Assembly: GCA_029933565.1 (NCBI GenBank)
Contig: JAOZNY010000193.1
Span: 1-5,613 of the forward strand
Length of the DNA: 5,613 nucleotides
Source: Bacteroidales bacterium
Lineage (GTDB): Bacteria > Bacteroidota > Bacteroidia > Bacteroidales > F082
Direction of reading: 5' to 3'
The translations under genes and the position numbers were made by a program. Shown in pieces: positions 1 to 5,613 of the stretch; the first letter of the stretch is position 1, and each line of letters begins with the position of its first letter. The notes below the pieces were generated by a model, which saw nothing but the letters and a program-made list of their open reading frames with translations, did no database searches and had not been told where the DNA came from.

Positions 1-60
1 AATAACATTCTCAAATGGTTTAAGCCAGGAATCGTTTGCAATTAGTTTTAGTAAAGTCAT
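1..60 (-). CDS. glgB: Start of a probable 1,4-alpha-glucan branching enzyme (partial, runs off the left edge)
   Basis: Reading the minus strand from an ATG at 60-58 gives 20 codons to the window edge, containing the string ANDSWLKPFENVI. The pattern of NDxWLxPFxxxI close to the N-terminus is what I recall from the first residues of Bacteroidota glycogen branching enzymes (GlgB-like, GH13), which form alpha-1,6 branches in glycogen in the cytoplasm. This is recognition from a very short stretch, so the name is provisional. The frame is open upstream only to a TAA at 90-88, and the ATG is the only ordinary start in that interval. No Shine-Dalgarno is visible; the leader is A/T-rich. The gene lies 116 bp beyond the rgpF-like stop, on the same strand, and is probably not functionally part of the polysaccharide operon. 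Confidence 0.5.
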   Translation of the reverse strand, partial: MTLLKLIANDSWLKPFENVI

Positions 61-176
61 TTTGAATCTTTTAGCAAAAATGGTCAATTATCCCGAATAA
101 AAAAATGATATCACTTGTTGAAAATACTAGTTTTAAATGGCCAATTTTCGTGGAACCTACAAATGAAGAAAGGAAC
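61..176 (-). other. Intergenic gap between the rgpF-like gene and the glgB-like start
   Basis: This 116-bp AT-rich gap separates the last gene of the polysaccharide operon from the next same-strand gene. It contains an imperfect direct repeat (AAATGGYCAATTW at 78-90 and 135-147) and the palindrome TGATATCA, which is followed by seven T residues on the minus strand. I see no GC-rich stem with a U-tract that would be a convincing intrinsic terminator, and no good match to the Bacteroidota promoter pattern (TTTG, about 20 bp, TAnnTTTG). The gap could hold the glgB promoter or an untranslated leader, but nothing decisive can be read. Confidence 0.4.
78..147. repeat. Imperfect 13-bp direct repeat, two copies
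   Basis: The plus strand carries aaatggtcaatta at 78-90 and aaatggccaattt at 135-147, identical at 11 of 13 positions and 57 bp apart. The second copy contains the palindrome tggcca. Both lie in the gap upstream of the glgB-like start, where paired regulator sites might be expected, but in AT-rich DNA the match could be chance. Confidence 0.3.
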
Positions 177-1187
177 TTAAAGAGTAAACGGATGATTTAA
201 AGTAGTATGACAATTAATTTTGGTTGAACTGGATGAAGTGTCTGCTAGTTTTAAACCTGATACAATTAGCCCTGCTGAAAAAATACGTTCCACTGCATGA
301 GCCATGGTGCTATCCAGTTGATTATCTTCTTTTTCGAAATCCTGACTGTTTAATCCTAGTTTCAATACAGGAATCAGGACTTCCTTCCGTGCATAAAACA
401 TGCTTCCTGCTACGAATTGAAAGTTACTCATTTGTTGCTTAGTAAGATTCATTTGTTCACATAATAATTCAACGGTTGAAGCATTACCACCATAGTACAA
501 TGACATTGGTAGAATATTGTTTGCAGGTCCAATCATACCAATATGGGGATTCTTCTCAAATATATTTATTGCTGTAGCTATATTATCTCCACCAATAAGT
601 TCTTCTAGAATGGTTGTTCTCCATAGGTTTTCTTTGTTAAGATGGTTTGAACGTTTTGTGTGTATCTTTAGAACTACTTCAAAATTTTCGTTAAACACTA
701 ATGGAAGAATATTTAGAAATGGAAGAATATCCCTGCCATGATTATCAACTTCCATAATAGTAAATTGCGAATTTGTTTTTTTTAGTTTTGATTCTATCTC
801 ATCTTTCAAATTGGCAGGACAAGTAATAAAAAACTTAAAACTAGTATCTTTATCAGGTATTATCATTGCCATAATTTCATTAAAAACATCTAGATAAAAT
901 GCATGTATTACAATTGCCAGTTTGTTTATTGGCTTTGATTTATCATTATTTCTTTCAACTTTAGCATTACTATTAGGTACATTGTTTATCTGATATTGTT
1001 TTTTATGTTCTTTGTCGAATGCAAAAACTTGGGCATGTTTCCAATTCTGAAAAGTTGCGAGCCGTCCAAAAAGAAAGGGGAGAGAAGAAAAAATCAATAG
1101 TTTTAGTTTTTCCTTCTGCAGGCGTGTCAACTTAATGTATCTCCATAGTTTATAAAAATCTATTTGTATGTAATTGTTGTTTTGCAT
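177..1187 (-). CDS. RgpF-like rhamnan synthesis protein (short form)
   Basis: This 336-residue protein matches the rhamnan synthesis F family (RgpF, PF05045), named for a Streptococcus mutans protein needed to build rhamnose-glucose polysaccharide; members act as cytoplasmic glycosyltransferases in cell-wall or O-antigen glycan assembly. Motifs I recognise, in order, are IHAFYLDVFNEI (about 94-105), NHGRDILPFL (149-158), KIHTKRS (174-180), a GMIGP turn (about 217-221), FVAGSMFYARK (258-268) and DFEKEDNQLDSTMAHAVER (283-301). The N-terminal 85 residues are basic, partly hydrophobic around 28-40, and not recognisable. Streptococcal RgpF is much longer (recalled as near 580 residues), so this is close to a single-domain version. 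The gene starts with ATG 17 bp after the glycosyltransferase stop, with only a weak AAAGA ahead of it, and is the last gene of the operon. The family is clear; the transferred sugar and linkage are not. Confidence 0.85.
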   Translation of the reverse strand: MQNNNYIQIDFYKLWRYIKLTRLQKEKLKLLIFSSLPFLFGRLATFQNWKHAQVFAFDKEHKKQYQINNVPNSNAKVERNNDKSKPINKLAIVIHAFYLDVFNEIMAMIIPDKDTSFKFFITCPANLKDEIESKLKKTNSQFTIMEVDNHGRDILPFLNILPLVFNENFEVVLKIHTKRSNHLNKENLWRTTILEELIGGDNIATAINIFEKNPHIGMIGPANNILPMSLYYGGNASTVELLCEQMNLTKQQMSNFQFVAGSMFYARKEVLIPVLKLGLNSQDFEKEDNQLDSTMAHAVERIFSAGLIVSGLKLADTSSSSTKINCHTTLNHPFTL

Positions 1188-1204
1188 TCTTTAGTTTTTT
1201 TGTT

Positions 1205-3079
1205 TTATACCTTGTTATTTTCAAGCCTTGGTGGCCATGCCAGACTAAAATTTTCAGCATTGAGCGTAAGGTTTGGGGAATATGCCGGATCATTCTGTAT
1301 CCAGTTAGCCCAAGTCTTATTCATAAATTCAATTTCACTCTGAAACCTTGGACTTATTTCTTCGGTGTCATCGGTTCCCCTTGAAACACTTTCGTGATGA
1401 TATAACTCAGCAAATGGTGTCCATACAACCCTATAATTTAGAACTCTGATTTTTAAACAAAGATCAACATCATTAAAACTTATGGCAAGTGAAGTCTCAT
1501 TAAATCCACCAACTTGTTTAAATATCTTTTTTGGAATTAGCATGCATGCAGCTGTAACTGCTGAGAATTCCTGAATGAGTTCTGCCCTATTAAAGTAACC
1601 GTGTTCTCCTTTATCTAAAAATTTGTGAGCATGCGAACCAATACCACCTATACCTAAAACTATTCCACCATGCTGAAGAGTATTGTTAGGGTACCAGAGT
1701 CGTGCCCCTACAACCCCAACCCCGGGCTGCAATGCAATACTAAGCATTTCCGTAAGCCAATTATGTGAAATTACTTCAGTGTCATCATTTAAAAAACAAA
1801 TTAATTCCCCTTTTATATTTTCAACAGCATTGTTATTTATAGCTGAGAAATTAAATTCTCTTTTGTCGACCAACACCCTAATGTTATCGTTTTGTTTAAT
1901 CTTCTCCAAATAATTGAGGGTTGACTCATCATCTGAATTATTATTCACAATCAAAATCTCGTAATTTGAATAGTTGGTTTTTTCAAGAATACTGTTAATG
2001 CATTTCTTAAGTAACTTTTTGTTATTCTTAGTAGGAATAATAATACTTACAAGAGGGTTATTTGTTGGTAGATCATATTTAACACGATACATTTGATTTT
2101 CCAGAATTTCCACAGACCCTAAGATTCCATTACGGCTAAGGTGTTCACTAATTGCACTACTTGCTGAAGTTAAAGCATATGGTTTTTTATCAACTTTAAG
2201 GGCTGTACTTTTTTTGTGAATACGCCAATGATATAATACACGTGGGATATGAAAGATCTGGTCTGGTTTAATTTCTTCGATATACCTTAAAGCCAGATCA
2301 TAATCCTGCGACCCCTCAAACCCTATCCTAAATCCACCAATCTTTTTTACAATATCAGTTTTGTAAACCCCTAGGTGGCTAATGAGGTTTTGCGATAAAA
2401 AAAGTTCATAATTCCAATCACACTTAAAATATGGATTTTGTCGTTTGCCTTTCCTGTCAATTTTATCTTCATCGGAGTAAATTAGTGCTACATTTGGATT
2501 TTTATTAATTGCTTTTACCACCCAATAAAGAGCATCTGTTGAAAGTAGATCATCATGATCAAAGAGGGCCATCCATTCTCCTGTTGCTATTTCTAATGCA
2601 CTATTGGAGGCACGGGAGATGTGTCCGTTTTCTTTTCTGAAGGTTACTTTAATACGATTGTCGGTCTTTTGATATTCCAACAAAAAATTAATGCATGAAT
2701 TATTAGTAGAGGCATCGTCGGCTATGCAGAGTTCCCAGTTTGTGTAGGTTTGATTTTGTAATGATTCGATGGCCTCTTTTAGCCACGTAATATTAGAATT
2801 ATATGTTGGCATAATTACTGAAACTTTGGGCTTTTTGGTAAAATGTTTGACAGAATATTTCATCTTATCCAACTTACTAACATCTGAATTAAAATAAGTG
2901 TTTAACCATTTATTGTAGCCGGCTTCATTATTTAACAGACCACCGCTTATTATGTGTAAAACAATGTTAGCAGCCTTTTTAATTAGCCCAATAACACCTT
3001 TTCTTCGGTAAAGTTGTTTAATCTTTTTAAAAATTGTTTTCAAATCGGAATGTATACTTTTATCAGGGTTAAAGTACAT
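1205..3079 (-). CDS. Glycosyltransferase with two family 2 (GT2) catalytic domains
   Basis: This protein of about 624 residues carries two GT-A fold GT2 domains and probably adds two sugars, or one sugar in two linkages, from nucleotide-sugar donors to a lipid-linked glycan. Domain 1 (about 86-318) begins VSVIMPTYN and has DDAS, the metal-binding DHDD (174-177), YSDEDKID (about 201-208), GSQDYDLALR (256-265) and YHWR (283-286). Domain 2 (about 343-600) begins VSIIIPTKN and has NDDTE (431-435), LQHGG (about 468), FSAVTAACMLI, FNDVDLCLK (535-543) and YHHESVSRG (560-568). Both acidic motifs are intact, so neither domain looks dead. There is no signal peptide or clear membrane span; the first 85 residues are basic and may sit on the membrane. 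I chose the ATG at 3079, which overlaps wzm by 11 bp; an in-frame TTG at 3085 would add two residues, and a stop at 3097-3095 rules out anything longer. The overlap suggests translational coupling. Confidence 0.9.
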   Translation of the reverse strand: MYFNPDKSIHSDLKTIFKKIKQLYRRKGVIGLIKKAANIVLHIISGGLLNNEAGYNKWLNTYFNSDVSKLDKMKYSVKHFTKKPKVSVIMPTYNSNITWLKEAIESLQNQTYTNWELCIADDASTNNSCINFLLEYQKTDNRIKVTFRKENGHISRASNSALEIATGEWMALFDHDDLLSTDALYWVVKAINKNPNVALIYSDEDKIDRKGKRQNPYFKCDWNYELFLSQNLISHLGVYKTDIVKKIGGFRIGFEGSQDYDLALRYIEEIKPDQIFHIPRVLYHWRIHKKSTALKVDKKPYALTSASSAISEHLSRNGILGSVEILENQMYRVKYDLPTNNPLVSIIIPTKNNKKLLKKCINSILEKTNYSNYEILIVNNNSDDESTLNYLEKIKQNDNIRVLVDKREFNFSAINNNAVENIKGELICFLNDDTEVISHNWLTEMLSIALQPGVGVVGARLWYPNNTLQHGGIVLGIGGIGSHAHKFLDKGEHGYFNRAELIQEFSAVTAACMLIPKKIFKQVGGFNETSLAISFNDVDLCLKIRVLNYRVVWTPFAELYHHESVSRGTDDTEEISPRFQSEIEFMNKTWANWIQNDPAYSPNLTLNAENFSLAWPPRLENNKV

Positions 3080-3875
3080 CAGCAAAACTGGGGCTTAATT
3101 TATTAAAAGTATAAGCACCCAGAATAAAAATTAGCAGAGTAAATGTCCAGAAGAAGATATTCATTTCAGGAAACTCGAAAAACCAGCGTTGTTCAAGGAA
3201 AGTGTATCTATAACCTTCGGTAATATAAAAGAAGGGGTTCAGTAGTGCAATATACTTTAGCTTTCCTGTTAGCATGGTATAAGACCAGACAATTGGCGTT
3301 GCCCAAAACAGCATTGTAATGAGTATAGTAACGATATGAGCCATATCATGGATAAAAACATTAACAGAAGCAACGAACCAGGATATTCCTGTAAGTAAAA
3401 CAATTAACGCAAATAAATAGTAAAATATTTGAAACCAATAAACTGTTGGTTGAATTCCGTAAAAGAAGACTATCACAAACAGTATTAGTATAATTAAGAT
3501 AATATGAACAATCATTCCAGAAAATATTTTGATAATTGGAATCATACCAACAGGGAACTTTGTTTTTTTTAATAAATAACTATATTGACTAATAGAGTTT
3601 GAACTAACAACCATAGTTTGACTGATAAATAACCAGGGAATTAAACCAAGAATCAACCATGGCGCAAATTCCCCGCCTGAGGCGGTTTGACCTCCCTTTA
3701 AACCAAAAGTAAAAGCAAACCAAATTACAAATACATAAGCAGTTGGCTGAATGAATGCCCAGGGCAGACCGATAAATGAGGAAAGGTAACGGCTTTTAAA
3801 ATCGCGGATTACCAGTAGTTTAAAAATATACCTTTGTTTTATCAGAGTAGAAATAATACTTTTGGAACTTTTCAT
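3069..3875 (-). CDS. wzm: Polysaccharide ABC exporter, membrane subunit (Wzm-type, ABC-2 family)
   Basis: This 268-residue inner-membrane protein is the permease half of an ABC-2 polysaccharide exporter (Wzm/TagG/RfbA/KpsM group); a dimer pairs with two Wzt ATPases to move lipid-linked glycan to the periplasm. The N-terminal cytoplasmic segment RDFKSRYLSSFIGLPWAFIQP (about 24-44, of which the RDFKSRY and P38-W39 elements are typical) precedes six predicted hydrophobic segments near 45-59, 70-90, 112-138, 148-172, 179-197 and 240-257. Other family marks are KFP at 106-108, after the second span, LNPFFYITEGYR before the last span, and a C-terminal PSFADVL. The length is normal. It starts 3 bp after the wzt stop, so the two subunits are surely co-transcribed. 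A GC-rich palindrome encodes part of the loop between spans 1 and 2. Confidence 0.93.
   Translation of the reverse strand: MKSSKSIISTLIKQRYIFKLLVIRDFKSRYLSSFIGLPWAFIQPTAYVFVIWFAFTFGLKGGQTASGGEFAPWLILGLIPWLFISQTMVVSSNSISQYSYLLKKTKFPVGMIPIIKIFSGMIVHIILIILILFVIVFFYGIQPTVYWFQIFYYLFALIVLLTGISWFVASVNVFIHDMAHIVTILITMLFWATPIVWSYTMLTGKLKYIALLNPFFYITEGYRYTFLEQRWFFEFPEMNIFFWTFTLLIFILGAYTFNKLSPSFADVL
3673..3685. repeat. Short perfect GC-rich inverted repeat inside wzm
   Basis: The plus strand reads ccgcc-tga-ggcgg: a 5-bp all-G/C stem with a 3-nt loop, flanked by further C residues, in otherwise AT-rich coding sequence. On the coding strand it spells codons for Thr-Ala-Ser-Gly-Gly at about residues 64-68, in the loop between the first two membrane spans. 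It does not break the frame. It could be chance or a copy of a dispersed palindromic repeat tolerated in a loop. Confidence 0.4.
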
Positions 3876-3878
3876 AAC

Positions 3879-5195
3879 TTAAACAATCGTTGTTTGTATT
3901 TTAACATTGTCGATAACAATTTGTGAGCCTACCTTGTATCTGATATCAGGATTGGATACCTGAATTAACAAAGCATCATTTACCCAATGAATATATTCGC
4001 GCTCATCGATTAGTGATAAAATTCCAAGAGAAAAAGAATATTTGCCATTGGCAATTTTAGGGAAAATAAAATCAATGGAAATTATTGTTTCACTATTAGT
4101 ATTTAGTCGGGGGGGTTGTTTGTAGATATTACTATTTATTTTAAAAACAGGAATTCCCAAATGGTTATTTAATGAAAGGTGTATTGCAGGTCTCTTAAGC
4201 ATTTTTGTTTTTGCCAGATGCAATAGAATTCTTATATTTTCATTGGTTTTAAGAGTGCTGATATTTTTAGTAGTATTGATATTAATAATACCAGCATATT
4301 TTATTGTATTCATTCCTGTACCAAAAGAATCGAGTTTGGAAACATCTTGCCAAAATATTTCAGTTGGTTTATTTGGAGTTTTATTAGTTTCTTTATTATT
4401 AGAACTAATGACACTTTTGTTAGATATTTCGTCAATAAAAACTGTATTCTCATGACTGACCATAAATGCATTGTAGTGGTCGGTAACACTATTGGGTAAT
4501 CCCTCCTCTACTATTTTACCTTCATTTAACCAAATTGCCTTTGTGCAGAATTGTTTTATCGTTTCCATGCTGTGACTGCAGAGTACAATGGTTTTTCCAT
4601 CATCTTTAAACTCAGTAATTTTACGAAGGCATTTTTGTTTGAATCTTGCATCACCAACAGCAAGTATTTCGTCAACAATAAGTACATCAGGCTCAATATG
4701 AATTGCCAATGAAAATGCCAGCCTCATATACATTCCGCTTGAATAACTTTTTATAGGTTGGGATGCATACTCACCTATTTCAGCAAAATCTAAAATTTGC
4801 TTAATTTTATTAGTCATCTCTACCCTGGAGAAACCATAAATACCACCTAAAAAGATAATGTTTTGAATCCCTGTTAATTCGCGATTAAAGCCACCGCTAA
4901 GTTCCAGTAGTGCTGTTACTCTGCCCTTACAAGAATATTCTCCTGATGATGGTGTTACAATTGAAGCAAGAATTTTTAGTAAAGTTGATTTTCCGCTTCC
5001 ATTTTTTCCAATAATTCCAAGTACTTCACCTTTTTTTAGGGATATTGAGATATCCTTTAAAGCATGAAATTTTTTGTGATATAGTTTTCGTAATGGATGA
5101 AATGCTTCTTTGATAAAATCACGCTTTGAATTATAAAGTTTGTAGATCTTTGATAATGAGTTGGCATAAATTATTATTTCGTCTGTTGTTTTCAT
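3879..5195 (-). CDS. wzt: Polysaccharide ABC exporter, ATPase subunit with C-terminal glycan-binding extension (Wzt-type)
   Basis: This 438-residue protein powers export of a lipid-linked polysaccharide together with the Wzm permease. The nucleotide-binding domain (about 8-245) shows Walker A GKNGSGKST (63-71), the exporter-type segment ALLELSGGFNRELTG (95-109), the ABC signature YSSGMYMRLAF (151-161), Walker B VLIVDE (171-176, catalytic Glu176), the D-loop AVGD (179-182) and switch His208. The insert DFIKEAFHPLRKLYHKK (about 26-42) sits where Wzt/TarH proteins carry an N-terminal gate helix. A low-complexity Asn/Lys/Thr/Ser linker (about 255-280) leads to a beta-rich C-terminal domain (about 285-438) with HLSLNNHLGIPVFKINS, like Wzt_C domains, which in E. 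coli O9a recognise the capped non-reducing end of the O-antigen. The ATG at 5195 follows the upstream remnant's stop by 20 bp; only a distant AAAGG precedes it. A C7 tract lies in the C-terminal domain. Confidence 0.93.
   Translation of the reverse strand: MKTTDEIIIYANSLSKIYKLYNSKRDFIKEAFHPLRKLYHKKFHALKDISISLKKGEVLGIIGKNGSGKSTLLKILASIVTPSSGEYSCKGRVTALLELSGGFNRELTGIQNIIFLGGIYGFSRVEMTNKIKQILDFAEIGEYASQPIKSYSSGMYMRLAFSLAIHIEPDVLIVDEILAVGDARFKQKCLRKITEFKDDGKTIVLCSHSMETIKQFCTKAIWLNEGKIVEEGLPNSVTDHYNAFMVSHENTVFIDEISNKSVISSNNKETNKTPNKPTEIFWQDVSKLDSFGTGMNTIKYAGIININTTKNISTLKTNENIRILLHLAKTKMLKRPAIHLSLNNHLGIPVFKINSNIYKQPPRLNTNSETIISIDFIFPKIANGKYSFSLGILSLIDEREYIHWVNDALLIQVSNPDIRYKVGSQIVIDNVKIQTTIV
4109..4115 (-). 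repeat. C7 homopolymer in the wzt C-terminal domain
   Basis: Seven G residues on the plus strand (4109-4115) form a C7 run on the coding strand, covering Pro361, Pro362 and the first base of Arg363 of Wzt. G/C runs this long are out of place in such AT-rich DNA and are candidate slippage sites. A one-base change would leave the ATPase domain intact but replace or truncate the last 75 or so residues of the putative glycan-binding domain. Confidence 0.6.
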
Positions 5196-5215
5196 TCGGA
5201 TTTACAGCCTTTGTT

Positions 5216-5551
5216 TTAAAACCTTGAATACTTTGAGTGAACTTTCTTTATTATTTCTGTTCCAAGCATAAATTGATTGTTGGTAAATTGTTTTTCTTCA
5301 TGTTTTGGAAATGAATCTTTTTTACAAAATGTAGTTAAAAAGTCGATTGACTCTCCACCTCCCCAGTCAATTATTTCCTAAACTAAAACTTTTCCATTGT
5401 GTTTCAAAATAATATCATGTACTACTTTTGCTGAGGTACTTTGATCCCGATTGTGAACATACCCTTTGTGCTCGCTATTCACAACACCCGACTCAATCAA
5501 AGTACCAAAGTTTGAGTGATGTATAAAGCAAACAATATGAATAGTAACAAA
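5216..5551 (-). pseudogene. Decayed 3' end of an unrecognised gene upstream of wzt
   Basis: On the minus strand one frame stays open from 5551 to a TAA at 5218-5216, interrupted only by a TAG at 5380-5378. It gives about 57 residues before the TAG (including FIHHSNFGTLIESG and YVHNRDQSTSAKVVHDII) and 53 after it (including EIIDWGGGESIDFL and NNQFMLGTEIIKKVHSKYS). The residue make-up looks like real protein, with alternating hydrophobic and charged segments across the stop, rather than random AT-rich translation. It lacks a start codon: a TAG at 5554-5552 closes the frame upstream, another stop lies further on, and no ATG, GTG or TTG is suitably placed near its beginning. It ends 20 bp before wzt, as an upstream operon gene would. 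I do not recognise the family. A base error at the TAG is possible, but the missing 5' end argues for true decay. Confidence 0.5.
5435..5506. repeat. Long imperfect inverted repeat (potential two-part hairpin)
   Basis: A perfect 11-bp inverted repeat (ggtactttgat at 5435-5445, atcaaagtacc at 5496-5506) encloses a second perfect 7-bp one (ttgtgaa at 5451-5457, ttcacaa at 5478-5484) around a 20-nt loop. The two stems are joined by an asymmetric internal loop of 5 and 11 nt. The structure lies within the decayed ORF upstream of wzt and would form in the leader of the operon transcript if transcription starts further upstream. It is not followed by a U-run on either strand, so it is not a classical terminator. 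Confidence 0.5.
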
Positions 5552-5613
5552 CTATTGATATAGAGAACTTATTAGTTATTGTAAAAAAATGTTTTAATTG
5601 TTATTGTTTGTAA
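5552..5613 (-). other. AT-rich edge sequence with no gene seen
   Basis: The last 62 bases are very AT-rich with stops in the frame of the remnant below. A 9-bp arm (tattgtttg, 5602-5610) pairs with caaacaata at 5529-5537 at a distance that makes it weak evidence. The operon promoter may lie here or beyond the edge; no clear TTTG / TAnnTTTG pair with correct spacing could be found. Confidence 0.3.

Noticed and set aside
99..113. Palindrome TGATATCA followed by T7 on the minus strand as a terminator after the rgpF-like gene.
   Set aside because: A zero-loop 4-bp A/T-rich palindrome cannot form a stable terminator hairpin.
224..741. Plus-strand ORFs at 224-442 and 517-741.
   Set aside because: Both are antisense to the rgpF-like gene, whose conserved motifs span these positions in the minus frame; they show no recognisable domains.
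1683..1913. Plus-strand ORF of 76 codons.
   Set aside because: It lies antisense to the second GT2 domain, including the NDDTE motif region, and has no recognisable features.
3080..3085. TTG at 3085 as the start of the dual GT2 gene.
   Set aside because: An ATG two codons downstream (3079) is the more usual start and adds no loss of domain; the TTG cannot be fully excluded.
3563..3570. A8 run in wzm (and a similar run at 776-783 in the rgpF-like gene) as phase-variation tracts.
   Set aside because: Both fall in ordinary Leu-Lys-Lys-Thr codons; A/T runs of this length are common in such AT-rich genes.
4243..4455. Plus-strand ORF of 70 codons whose translation looks like a small membrane protein (rich in Leu, Ile, Val).
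   Set aside because: It is antisense to the Wzt linker and the start of the C-terminal domain. An Asn/Lys/Thr-rich, AT-rich coding stretch read backwards naturally gives Ile/Leu/Val codons; there is no family match or start signal.
5529..5610. 9-bp inverted repeat caaacaata / tattgtttg near the right edge.
   Set aside because: The arms are A/T-dominated and 64 bp apart, do not extend, and are readily expected by chance in this composition.

Overview
This AT-rich, single-direction window looks like one end of a surface-polysaccharide locus from a member of the Bacteroidota. That assignment is inference: it rests on base composition, almost no Shine-Dalgarno sequences, and a 20-codon gene start at the window edge that resembles Bacteroidota-type glycogen branching enzyme. 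Every supported gene is on the minus strand, so transcription runs from high to low coordinates.

In transcription order: (1) 5613-5196 has no intact gene. It holds the decayed 3' end of an unrecognised ORF (about 5551-5216), with one in-frame TAG and no start, and a long imperfect inverted repeat. (2) 5195-3879 encodes the ATPase of a polysaccharide ABC exporter (Wzt type) with a C-terminal extension of the kind that binds glycan ends. (3) 3875-3069 encodes the membrane subunit (Wzm type). (4) 3079-1205 encodes a glycosyltransferase with two GT2 catalytic domains. (5) 1187-177 encodes a short RgpF-like (rhamnan synthesis F) protein. (6) After a 116-bp gap, the first 20 codons of a probable glgB-like gene run off the left edge (60-1).

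Genes 2-5 are packed tightly (3-bp gap, 11-bp overlap, 17-bp gap) and very probably form one operon. The likely logic is that the dual GT2 protein and the RgpF-like protein build or decorate a glycan on a lipid carrier at the inner face of the membrane, and Wzm/Wzt then exports the finished chain. The RgpF family suggests a rhamnose-containing polymer, but no nucleotide-sugar synthesis, initiating transferase or chain-terminating gene is present here, so the glycan cannot be identified from this window.

No tRNA, rRNA, CRISPR array, insertion sequence or convincing intrinsic terminator was found. I do not see a clearly new system. The points most worth a second look are the decayed ORF and inverted repeat upstream of wzt, a C7 tract in the glycan-binding part of wzt, and a GC-rich perfect palindrome inside wzm.
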